A stretch of DNA of 37,553 nucleotides, taken from NCBI GenBank assembly GCA_028284485.1, contig JANQRQ010000038.1, positions 1-37,553 on the forward strand, written 5' to 3'. A program made the position numbers and the translations under genes. The notes beneath the pieces are model-generated. The model was not told the DNA's origin, searched no databases, and saw only the letters and a program-made list of their open reading frames with translations. This DNA comes from Planctomycetaceae bacterium (GTDB taxonomy: Bacteria; Planctomycetota; Planctomycetia; Planctomycetales; Planctomycetaceae). Of this stretch, positions 19,616 through 27,224 are shown one piece after another. Numbering within the stretch: position 1 is the stretch's first letter; every line of letters starts with the position of its first letter.

Positions 19616-20046
19616 AGCCGGTTGCTTCTGCGGGCGCCCGCGAAGTTTGGTTCCGACAAGGTTAGCACCTTGCAATCGCAAGGCATGTCCATGTCACCCC
19701 TTCTGAATTTGCCAGAATTGTGATCCGGTTGAGCGAATCGACCGTTGGATTACGCAGGAGAACGGAACCTAGTCCGTTTGTGGCAAGGATCTGTCGTCTT
19801 AGTGCGCTGGCGCTGGATTCAACTGCAGCGGGACGTTACATTCTCTAGTGAATATCCGAGGCCCCTTGACTCGGGGGTGGCCCAGGGTGTGAATTTTGTC
19901 ATGGTCCCGATTCGTGATTTGCGGCGACCGGGTTACTGTGGATGCGGAGTCGGGAGCCGAATGATCTGCCATTATTCCGAGATTTCAGGCAGTTCATACT
20001 CCAGTTGTCAGATTACCAATGAACTCAATAGCAGGATTCAACGACG
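19616..20046. other. Intergenic stretch between HDOD pair and membrane protein
   Basis: About 430 bp without a convincing gene. A 12-bp perfect GC palindrome, GCGGGCGCCCGC, lies near 19630-19641 just behind the second HDOD gene and could help termination, but no strong T-run follows. Confidence 0.45.
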
Positions 20047-20811
20047 ATGACCGACGATATAACTCCGGCTGAGGAATCTCCCGTCGCCGAATCGAACACG
20101 GATGCACAAAACGAAGAAAATGCCGAAGAGAAGCGACCGACCAGCATCTTTTTGGTGTCGTACCCCAAAATCGTGTTCATGTACCCGACCTTGATTGTTG
20201 CATTGGTCGCTGGGGTCTACATGGCAATCGCCGGAAACGAACCACCGGAGGACCGGCACGACACCGAGATCCTGGCCCTTGTCTTTCTCGCGACCATGTC
20301 GGTGAATATGGCTGTGTTGGCGTTTGATTTCCCCAGAACCACATCCCTGACATTGTTCTTCTTCTTCTCCGCCGTCGTCATGGGGATTGTGTTATGGGCA
20401 CAGTTTCAGCCGGATTTGCTTTCTTTCTTCACACGAATTCTCTACAAGCTGTCCCCCTGGGCCAATTCCACGTTCTATTTTCTCATTGCAGCAATGCTCT
20501 GCCTGATATTTGCCGCAGTTGCAATCAACGTGCAATTCGACTACTGGGAAGTCCGGCCAAACGAATTGCTGCACCATCATGGGATTATGAGCGATCTGGA
20601 GCGGTTTTCTGCGCCAAGTTTGCGTATCGATAAAGAAATCAACGACGTTTTCGAATACTTGTTATTGCGATCAGGCCGTTTGATTCTCCATCCAAGTAAC
20701 GAGCGACGGGCCATCGTTTTGGAGAATGTGTTTTTTATCAGCCGCAAGGAACGTGAAATCACAAAAATGCTGGGAGCCCTGCAAGTGCAGGTGCGGTCAA
20801 ACACACATTGA
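20047..20811 (+). CDS. Membrane protein with four helices and possible PH-like tail
   Basis: A 254-residue protein. The N-terminal 35 residues are acidic and polar (Glu, Asn, Thr). Four hydrophobic segments follow (about 38-62, 76-95, 100-118, 138-160). The C-terminal ~90 residues are soluble, starting FDYWEVRPNELLHHHG and ending LENVFFISRKEREITKMLGALQVQV. That pattern resembles a bacterial PH-like (bPH) domain following membrane helices, but the assignment is tentative. I do not recognise a named family. It is convergent with smpB and has no obvious operon partner. Confidence 0.75.
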   Translation: MTDDITPAEESPVAESNTDAQNEENAEEKRPTSIFLVSYPKIVFMYPTLIVALVAGVYMAIAGNEPPEDRHDTEILALVFLATMSVNMAVLAFDFPRTTSLTLFFFFSAVVMGIVLWAQFQPDLLSFFTRILYKLSPWANSTFYFLIAAMLCLIFAAVAINVQFDYWEVRPNELLHHHGIMSDLERFSAPSLRIDKEINDVFEYLLLRSGRLILHPSNERRAIVLENVFFISRKEREITKMLGALQVQVRSNTH

Positions 20812-20856
20812 TTGAGCGTTGCCGGTACGTCGCAATCCAAAACGGTTTGTCGTAGG

Positions 20857-21345
20857 TTACCGTCGGGCACCCATGGCCTGGCTGATATCGCGCCGCGCTG
20901 ATTCCTTTTTAAGTTTCTCGCGCTTGTCGTAAAGCTTGCGGCCTCGCGCGATCGCAATTTTGACTTTGACGAATCCGCGCGAAAAATACATCGACAGGGG
21001 GATCAGGGTCAGACCTTGTTGCGTTGCTGATTCTGCAAACTTCTGTAGCTGTCGCTTTTGTAGCAGAAGTTTGCGCGGACGAGTCGGTTCGTGATTCATG
21101 ACGTTCGCCTGCGGATACTCTGCAATGTTGCAGGCGATGAGCCATAACTCGCCGTCCTTCATCCGCGCAAACGCCTCGTCGATCGTGACCTTCCCGCTGC
21201 GCACGCTCTTGACTTCACTTCCTTTCAAGACGATGCCGCATTCCAGTTCATCGAGAATCTCGTAATTGTGGCGCGCCTTGCGATTTCGGCAAACCAGCCG
21301 GGAATTAGGGTCGTCTTGTCGTCGTTTTGATTGTTTCTTTCCCAT
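20857..21345 (-). CDS. smpB: SsrA-binding protein SmpB
   Basis: A 162-residue protein of usual length. Signatures are ICRNRKARHNYEI-like N-terminus (here VCRNRKARHNYEIL), GIVLKGSEVKSVR, DEAFARMKDGELWL and the basic C-terminal tail (KREKLKKESARRDI), which folds into a helix on the ribosome. SmpB binds tmRNA and delivers it to stalled ribosomes for trans-translation. The tmRNA gene was looked for in the flanking intergenic regions and not found, so it is elsewhere. The gene converges with the membrane protein at 20047. Confidence 0.97.
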   Translation of the reverse strand: MGKKQSKRRQDDPNSRLVCRNRKARHNYEILDELECGIVLKGSEVKSVRSGKVTIDEAFARMKDGELWLIACNIAEYPQANVMNHEPTRPRKLLLQKRQLQKFAESATQQGLTLIPLSMYFSRGFVKVKIAIARGRKLYDKREKLKKESARRDISQAMGARR

Positions 21346-21786
21346 TTCCGATTACTTTTTCATCGCTGCAATTCTTGGCAGCGGCCTGCTGAGTTGAAAC
21401 GGATACCTTGACGAGCCCCTGTTGCACGGCTACGTCGATCGAAAAAATCGGCGATCAAGAGATGGCCGTTCGCAACTTCGGACCGGCAGTTTGAGGCAAT
21501 TAAACAGGGGCCTTTCCGTGAATTGTCGACTGTATTCGAGAAAACTCGCCAATTGTCGTGTCAGGTCGAATTGTCAACTCTGCATTTTGTCATAATGCCG
21601 GCGGTTCAACGAGTGAGACTTTGCTCGTGTTGTTCGGGGCTGTTGACGTCGCTAGAATGAAACGTGAATAACATGACCGCCGGTTACGCAAATCCAATAG
21701 AAATTTGACCTTGGTATCGGCAATGTTTCGTCAGCGTGACTTCCGTACAATAGTATGGTTTGACATGCTGATAAAGGCACGCAGCA
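21346..21786. other. Divergent intergenic region between smpB and the lip genes
   Basis: About 440 bp between divergent genes, so it holds both promoters. Nothing certain is identified; a TACAAT hexamer at 21746-21751 lacks a good -35, and no tmRNA-like sequence is present. Confidence 0.45.
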
Positions 21787-22533
21787 ATGAAATTCGAATC
21801 GACACAATGGTCTCCAGTCAGTCGCGCTTCCGACGCGCTGGAGGTCCATTTGCTTGGGTTGGTTGACTTTGAGTCAGCCTTGTTCCTGCAGGAGCGATTC
21901 GTGTATGAAATCAGCGGTCGACAGGATCGATTCGGGGCACTATTGGTGTGCGAGCATCCTCCGCTGTTGACAATCGGCCGCGAAGGTAGCCGTGCCGATG
22001 TTCGGTGTGAGTCCGCCGATTTGGTGTCGCGTCAACTTGAGATTCGTTGGATCAATCGAGGCGGTGGTTGTATCGTTCATGGCCCCGGTCAATTGGCAGT
22101 TTATCCGATTGTCCCGTTGGATCGTCTGGGATTTGGCCTTCAGCAGTACCGGCAATGCTTGGAGGCTGCCGTTGTCCAGACTTGTCAAGATCTGCGCATC
22201 GAAACCAACGTGAGCCAATCGTACCCCGGTATTTCGTGCCGCGGGGGACAGTTTTCGACGCTCGGGATTGCCGTCAAATCTTGGGTCGCCTATCACGGCT
22301 TATTCGTCAACGTGAATCCCCGCTTAGATCTGATGCGGTTGGCGAAGCCGAGCCAGGTCGAACACCGGCTCACCTCGTTAGAGGCACAACGTGCCCGCAC
22401 GATTTCGATGCACTCAGTCAGGTCGCGAATCATTCAGCACCTCGCCGAACTGCTTTGTTACGATCAATTCCACATTCATACCGGCCATCCCCTGCTCCGC
22501 CGGACGCGGACCAAAGTCTATGATTACGCTTGA
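21787..22533 (+). CDS. lipB: LipB-like octanoyltransferase with altered catalytic residues
   Basis: A 248-residue member of the LipB/lipoyl ligase fold. ATG 21787 has AAAGG upstream. The core motifs are EHPPLLTIGREG, RGGGCIVHGPGQ (91-102; usually RGGxxTxHGPGQ) and HGLFVNVN (170-177). LipB moves octanoate from acyl carrier protein to lipoyl domains through a Cys acyl-enzyme helped by a Lys. Aligning with E. coli LipB, the Lys135 position is Gln155 and the Cys169 position is Ser189; Cys151 is near but not at the catalytic place. Its gene overlaps lipA, so a lipoate role is likely, but its activity may differ from canonical LipB. The symbol reflects homology and position only. Confidence 0.8.
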   Translation: MKFESTQWSPVSRASDALEVHLLGLVDFESALFLQERFVYEISGRQDRFGALLVCEHPPLLTIGREGSRADVRCESADLVSRQLEIRWINRGGGCIVHGPGQLAVYPIVPLDRLGFGLQQYRQCLEAAVVQTCQDLRIETNVSQSYPGISCRGGQFSTLGIAVKSWVAYHGLFVNVNPRLDLMRLAKPSQVEHRLTSLEAQRARTISMHSVRSRIIQHLAELLCYDQFHIHTGHPLLRRTRTKVYDYA

Positions 22534-23440
22534 TGTCATCGAATCGCCTCAGGAAGGTCCACCACGTCGACGGCTTCCCAAATGGTTAAAGCGGCCCCTC
22601 CCGCAGCCGGGTATGCAGTTTACCGGAAACGTGATTTCTGACTTGCGGTTACAGACGGTCTGCGAAAGCGCGAAATGCCCCAACCGGACGGAGTGTTGGT
22701 CACACAAGACCGCGACGTTCATGATTCTCGGAAACGTCTGCACGCGTCCGTGCGGTTTTTGTTCCGTTCCCAAGGGTAAGACCGAACTGGTCGAAGCGGA
22801 CGAGCCGCAACGCGTCGCCGAGGCTGCCCGTCGTCTCGGATTGGAGCATGTGGTGATTACGTCGGTCACACGCGACGATTTGCCGGACGGTGGAGCGGCA
22901 CACTTCTGCGAATGTATCAGGGCCGTCCGCGAGCGAACCGGAGCGGCAGTTGAGGTGCTGACGCCCGATTTTATGGGCAATCGAGAGGCGATCGACCTTG
23001 TAATTCAAGCAGAGCCGGACGTGTTCAATCACAATACAGAAACCGTCCCGCGACTTTACCACCGTGTTCGAAAGAATGCCGACTACCAACGAACTTTGGA
23101 TCTTCTTCAACAAGTGAGTTTGGTGAATCCTCATCTTCCCACGAAAAGCGGTCTGATGCTGGGATTAGGCGAAACATTGGAAGAGGTCTTGGATGTGTGC
23201 GCAGACCTGCGCGACGTGGGATGCGAAATGTTGACGTTGGGCCAGTACCTGCAGCCGACACCGGAACATTTGCCGGTCGAGCGATTCGTCCCCCCTGAGG
23301 AATTTGACGCTATCGGAAATCTGGCTCGCGGTTTGGGGTTTCGCATGGTTGCTTCAGGGCCGTTCGTCCGTTCCAGCTATCACGCCGACGAAATGGCCTC
23401 TTTTATGGAGAGTATCGCCGACAATGCCGGCGCCGATTGA
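22520..23440 (+). CDS. lipA: Lipoyl synthase LipA
   Basis: A 306-residue radical SAM enzyme. ATG 22520 is chosen because it removes an unlikely N-terminal extension; it overlaps the lipB-like gene by 14 bp, which suggests translational coupling. The auxiliary cluster motif CESAKCPNRTEC gives C48, C53 and C59; the radical SAM motif CTRPCGFC gives C74, C78 and C81; the C-terminal RSSY (284-287) supplies the Ser ligand. LipA inserts two sulfur atoms into protein-bound octanoate to form lipoate. All key residues are present, in contrast to the neighbours. Confidence 0.96.
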   Translation: MITLDVIESPQEGPPRRRLPKWLKRPLPQPGMQFTGNVISDLRLQTVCESAKCPNRTECWSHKTATFMILGNVCTRPCGFCSVPKGKTELVEADEPQRVAEAARRLGLEHVVITSVTRDDLPDGGAAHFCECIRAVRERTGAAVEVLTPDFMGNREAIDLVIQAEPDVFNHNTETVPRLYHRVRKNADYQRTLDLLQQVSLVNPHLPTKSGLMLGLGETLEEVLDVCADLRDVGCEMLTLGQYLQPTPEHLPVERFVPPEEFDAIGNLARGLGFRMVASGPFVRSSYHADEMASFMESIADNAGAD

Positions 23441-23738
23441 GTTGGCATCAGTCGACGTCGCTTTTGTGGCGATTGGCATGGAAATCGAATCCGACAACAT
23501 CCCGATCGTTCTGCCGGAGCTGGGTGCCAACGGAGAGAGTTTGCGGGTCGGTTGTTGGCTTGTCGAAATCGGAGAATTCGTGGCTGAAGGAGATCGCATT
23601 GTCGAAGTCCTAATGCGTGGGATTTCATTCGATGTTGCCGCTCCTTCGGCTGGAAAAATCGTGCGAATGGAAAAGCAACTGGACGATCCCCTGGAATCCG
23701 GGGACATCTTGGGGTGGATTCGCGTCACATCGGAGTGA
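23424..23738 (+). CDS. Small biotinyl/lipoyl-like domain protein without modifiable Lys
   Basis: A 104-residue protein from ATG 23424, overlapping the lipA stop by 17 bp, with GGAGAG upstream. Residues 27-99 align with a lipoyl domain: IVLPELGANGESLRVG, WLVEIGEFVAEGDRIVEV, then FDVAAPSAGKIVRM and GDILGWI. In the hairpin turn where lipoyl domains have DKA, this protein has RGI (65-67), so the attachment Lys is Gly66. It is therefore a lipoyl fold that cannot be lipoylated at the normal site. Its position directly behind lipA points to lipoate metabolism or to 2-oxoacid dehydrogenase biology; function unknown. Confidence 0.78.
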   Translation: MPAPIELASVDVAFVAIGMEIESDNIPIVLPELGANGESLRVGCWLVEIGEFVAEGDRIVEVLMRGISFDVAAPSAGKIVRMEKQLDDPLESGDILGWIRVTSE

Positions 23739-23832
23739 AAGAACATCTGAGGTCGAACCTGCATTTCGAACGATTTTTCAACAACAGTCCCGCGTCGTGC
23801 ATCAAGTAAAAAGTGGAAGCGAGCCGTTTTCA

Positions 23833-24927
23833 ATGACATGGGAAAACATTCGTGTTCATGATGCACCGGTCGAAATGTTTCGACGCGCTTTACAACGAAA
23901 CCGGCTGTGCCATTCGTATTTGTTTGCTGGCGCTCCTGGGATTGGCAAGAAACTGTTCGCCTTAACCTTGGCGAGGACTCTGCTTTGTCAGCAATCCGAG
24001 CCAACGGACTTGTCGGCGTGCGAGGAATGCGCAGCCTGCCGGCAGGTGTTGGCTGGAACTCACCCCGATTTGTATTTGGTCTCGTGCCCGGAAGGAAAAA
24101 GCGAACTGACCATAGACCTATTTCTCGGTAAGGATGAACGCCGGGGACAAGAGGGGCTTTGCTATGAGCTGTCGCTTCGTCCCATGGTCGCCGATCGAAA
24201 GATTGCAATTATCGATGACGCCCATTTGTTGAACGAGCCGAGTTCGAATGCACTGCTCAAAACTCTGGAGGAGCCGCCCGATCGATCGTTGCTCATTCTC
24301 GTTACTGCCAATACCGACGCCGTATTGCCCACGATACGTTCCCGTTGTCAAATGATTCGGTTCTCGCCTTTGCCAAATCAGGTCGTGGCGGAGTTACTAT
24401 TATCAAACGAATTGGCTTCTGATCCTTCTGAGGCCGCTTCCATTGCCGATGCCAGCGATGGAAGCTTGGCGATCGCCTCACAGATGTTGGATCCGGAGCT
24501 TCGGCAACTTCGGAAAACTCTGTATTCGGATCTCTCTGCCGATCCGATTCAGCCGATCGACGTCGTTTCACAAATGCTAAACGGTTTGGAGGAGATCGGC
24601 GGCGATTCGAATGCGCAGCGGCAAAATGCCGGCTGGATTGTGAAATTCAGCATCGATTTCTTTCGTTTGGCCTTGTTGAAGTTGGCTGGCCGTCCGATTC
24701 CCCAAAACTCCCGGGCTGTCGAACACTTCGTCGAACGATTACAGCAGGACCAAATTACGAGAATCGATTGTGTGACAGCGATGCTGGAACGCGCAATCGA
24801 TGCAGAGGAACAACTCGTAAGACGTGTCGCAGTCCCCTTATGCTTTGAGACTCTTTTCACAGAAATTGCTCGGCTTCGCCGATCTGCAGCCGGACAGCAA
24901 AACTCGTCGGCATTGCGTAATTCATGA
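23833..24927 (+). CDS. holB: DNA polymerase III delta' subunit (clamp loader)
   Basis: A 364-residue AAA+ protein starting at ATG 23833 (MTWENIRVHD). Walker A is GAPGIGKK (33-40), the Walker B region is IIDDAH and sensor-like SRCQ follows. Zinc-ligand Cys are C52, C63, C66 and C69 as in clamp-loader subunits of the DnaX/delta' group. Delta' works with DnaX and delta to load the sliding clamp. A long upstream frame extension is rejected because it overlaps the lipoyl-like gene and lacks domain content. It precedes ricT by 67 bp, the same order as in Bacillus. Confidence 0.9.
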   Translation: MTWENIRVHDAPVEMFRRALQRNRLCHSYLFAGAPGIGKKLFALTLARTLLCQQSEPTDLSACEECAACRQVLAGTHPDLYLVSCPEGKSELTIDLFLGKDERRGQEGLCYELSLRPMVADRKIAIIDDAHLLNEPSSNALLKTLEEPPDRSLLILVTANTDAVLPTIRSRCQMIRFSPLPNQVVAELLLSNELASDPSEAASIADASDGSLAIASQMLDPELRQLRKTLYSDLSADPIQPIDVVSQMLNGLEEIGGDSNAQRQNAGWIVKFSIDFFRLALLKLAGRPIPQNSRAVEHFVERLQQDQITRIDCVTAMLERAIDAEEQLVRRVAVPLCFETLFTEIARLRRSAAGQQNSSALRNS

Positions 24928-24994
24928 GAGTCGTATATTGATGAAGTTTAAGAATATTCAATAGGTCCGTTCTTGAGATCAGCGGCACAGGGCA

Positions 24995-25837
24995 ATGAGC
25001 ACGCGATATATCGTGCGTTATGGCACGACACGTATAGTCGGCGAATTCTCAACGAAGGAATCGCAGACCCACGATCGTTATTCGCAGGTCATTGTCCGGA
25101 GCGATCGTGGAGTCGAATGGGGCGAGGTGCTCTGCCCAGCAACAGAAACAACTCGTCAGTATCTCGGCAAGGATGTCAAATCGGGCCGAATCCTAAGGGT
25201 GGCCTCGGAGCAGGATCACGTTCAACGTGACGAAATCGCCAAGCAGGAGCGCGTTCAGTTCGACGGTTGCCGCGACATGATCGCGGAGCGCAACCTGCAA
25301 ATGCAACTGGTTGATGTCGAGCACTTTTTCGGCGGTGACCGAGCGATCTTTTATTACCTTGCCGAAAAACGTGTCGACTTTCGCGAACTCGTCAAGGCGT
25401 TGGCGCAACGATATCGTACGCGGATCGAAATGCGGCAGATTGGTGTGCGAGACGAAGCCAAATTGCTTGCAGATTATGGTGATTGTGGCAAACCCGTCTG
25501 TTGCAATACGCATTTGCGAGAAATGCCGCCTGTTTCCATGAAAATGGCAAAACTTCAAAAGGCAACACTCGATCCCACGAAGATTTCGGGGCGCTGCGGG
25601 CGCCTGAAATGTTGCTTGCGTTACGAATACGACACATACGAAGAATATCGCCGTGAACTTCCCGCGATCGGTGCAACCGTTATTACCAAACAGGGGCAAG
25701 GCCGCGTTTTGGCACAGGAAATCCTCGCGAGAAAGCTGTTGATTGCTTACGACGGCGAGCGGCGAGTGATGACCGACGAACAGGACATCGTCACCGTTGT
25801 CAGCCGTGGCGGTGGGAAAAAGGAGTCAAAGGACTAA
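24995..25837 (+). CDS. ricT: PSP1 domain protein RicT/YaaT
   Basis: A 280-residue protein. A PSP1 domain occupies about residues 60-150, and two Cys groups follow: C164, C169, C170 (CGKPVCC) and C201, C206, C207 (CGRLKCC). In Bacillus RicT, part of the RicA/RicF/RicT complex, Fe-S clusters are carried by Cys of the complex, and it affects RNA processing and developmental signalling. The location behind holB repeats the Bacillus order. Whether RicA or RicF exist in this organism cannot be seen here. The C-terminal ~70 residues are a small beta domain and a basic tail. Confidence 0.88.
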   Translation: MSTRYIVRYGTTRIVGEFSTKESQTHDRYSQVIVRSDRGVEWGEVLCPATETTRQYLGKDVKSGRILRVASEQDHVQRDEIAKQERVQFDGCRDMIAERNLQMQLVDVEHFFGGDRAIFYYLAEKRVDFRELVKALAQRYRTRIEMRQIGVRDEAKLLADYGDCGKPVCCNTHLREMPPVSMKMAKLQKATLDPTKISGRCGRLKCCLRYEYDTYEEYRRELPAIGATVITKQGQGRVLAQEILARKLLIAYDGERRVMTDEQDIVTVVSRGGGKKESKD

Positions 25838-25882
25838 AATTTTCACACAAAGTACCAGTTGTGGCAGGTTTGGCATCTGGTG

Positions 25883-25888
25883 TATATT
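25883..25888 (+). promoter_or_regulatory. Possible -10 element before the Minf_1886 gene
   Basis: TATATT at 25883-25888, with TTGTGG at 25859-25864 and an 18-bp spacer. It lies about 70 bp before the start at 25956. Confidence 0.3.
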
Positions 25889-25955
25889 AGGTTTAGGTCC
25901 TTTCTGTTTCGATGATTCTCAACCATTGTGACTTCAGACCGACTTGGTAGATGAA

Positions 25956-26348
25956 ATGACGAGCAAAACCGCCATCCCGCGATTGCGCTATCAACCAGAG
26001 GCTTACGATTTTGTCAACGAAGCTCTTCGATATGCACAGCGTCAAGTCGGCCGACGTCGAGTCGATCCAAGCGACGAGGAAACTCACGTCACTGGGCAGG
26101 AATTGTTGGAAGGCATCCGAATGCTGTCTATCAGGCAATTCGGCCTCATGTCGCTGACGGTGTTTCATTCCTGGGGTGTTTATACGACCGAAGATTTTGG
26201 CCGTATCGTCTTCGAGTTGATTGAACACGGTCACATGCGAAAGACCGACCGAGATCAATTGAGCGACTTTTTTGAAGTGTATGATTTCGGCGAGGTCTTC
26301 GACCGCGATTATCGAATTGACGTTTCGTCGGCATTTCGTAGTTCATGA
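25956..26348 (+). CDS. Minf_1886 family protein
   Basis: A 130-residue protein. ATG 25956 is used; TTG 25944 is in frame. The conserved family segments are YQPEAYDFVNEALRYAQ, HVTGQELLEGIRM, QFGLMSLTVFHSWGV, EDFGRIVFELIEHG and FFEVYDFGEVF. The family is named after a Methylacidiphilum gene, is common in Planctomycetes and related phyla, and its function is unknown. No membrane segment or signal peptide is present, so it is cytosolic. Neighbours are housekeeping genes, which gives no more than a hint of a general role. Confidence 0.85.
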   Translation: MTSKTAIPRLRYQPEAYDFVNEALRYAQRQVGRRRVDPSDEETHVTGQELLEGIRMLSIRQFGLMSLTVFHSWGVYTTEDFGRIVFELIEHGHMRKTDRDQLSDFFEVYDFGEVFDRDYRIDVSSAFRSS

Positions 26349-26568
26349 TGCGTCGATCATTCTCTTTCCGTGGCGTTATCGATAGGACCTGACGCATTCA
26401 GGCAACTTCACTTGAGGCTTCAAGGCGGGCCAATTCTTATCACGCCCTGCCGACTCCTGCGACTTGATTCGAGGGAACGAATTGATCCGAAAGGCAAATC
26501 TCCCCTGTAGCTGGCACGCCACTTTCGATCGATGAATTTTTGACATTTCACCGGGAGAGGGACTCCCA

Positions 26569-27111
26569 ATGGCACGGCGGCCGAAACGCAGTAATAAGTC
26601 GACGCAGAACTCCGGCGTAGCAGTTGCCGGACCGGCTGGCCCCTCCAAACAGGAACGGATCTCGACCAAAGATTCCGAAGTGAATTCCGACGTCGAGACC
26701 ACTCCTCAGCAGAAGTCAAAGCGCATGATTATCGCAGGCGGCGTCGCGCTCGCCTGGTTGCTGACGCTTTCGCTACTTGCGCTGTTGACTTCCAACCCGG
26801 TGACGCTGAACCGAGAGCAAATCCAACGGGCAGATTTCGTTATTTCTGCCGAAGTCTTGGATGAACAGTCCGGCCGAGTTTCGCCTTTGCGCGAATGGAA
26901 ACGTAACGAAAAGTTCGACGAACTCACTCTAGCGAATCTTCCGAAAACCGACTGCCGAGAAGCGGAACGCTACATTATTCCGATTTCGCTTGGCGACGAT
27001 GGGCATTTCCAAGTGACCCCGTCGAAGTTGCCCGGGAAGCTCCCAGTCGTTTATCCGGCCAATGACGAAGCAATCCGCCAATTAGAGAATTTGTTGAACG
27101 GGGAGCAGTAA
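26569..27111 (+). CDS. Small single-pass membrane protein of unknown function
   Basis: A 180-residue protein with a strong GGGAGAGGG ribosome binding site. The N-terminal 50 residues are basic and polar, followed by one membrane helix (about 53-74) and a ~105-residue extracytoplasmic part with no domain I can name (RADFVISAEVLDEQSG onward; conserved-looking CREAERYIIPI). The topology is likely N-in. It stands alone on the plus strand and its next gene is convergent. Confidence 0.7.
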   Translation: MARRPKRSNKSTQNSGVAVAGPAGPSKQERISTKDSEVNSDVETTPQQKSKRMIIAGGVALAWLLTLSLLALLTSNPVTLNREQIQRADFVISAEVLDEQSGRVSPLREWKRNEKFDELTLANLPKTDCREAERYIIPISLGDDGHFQVTPSKLPGKLPVVYPANDEAIRQLENLLNGEQ

Positions 27112-27224
27112 GACCCGGCCGATGCGAGAGACTGCTCGTTCCAGCAGTTTGCCTTGCCGGCATTGGGGGCGGGTTCGTGAGAACTGGCGATCGTCGGATT
27201 GAACGCGACTGCCGCCGGCACTAT

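Noticed and set aside
19745..20050. Small plus-strand frame of 101 codons before the membrane protein gene
   Set aside because: It starts at TTG without a ribosome binding site, overlaps the next start and has an irregular composition.
21346..21786. Possible tmRNA gene beside smpB
   Set aside because: No acceptor stem, tag reading frame or CCA-type end was found in this stretch.
23354..24208. Minus-strand frame of 284 codons across the lipoyl-like and holB genes
   Set aside because: It covers three well-supported plus-strand genes in antisense.
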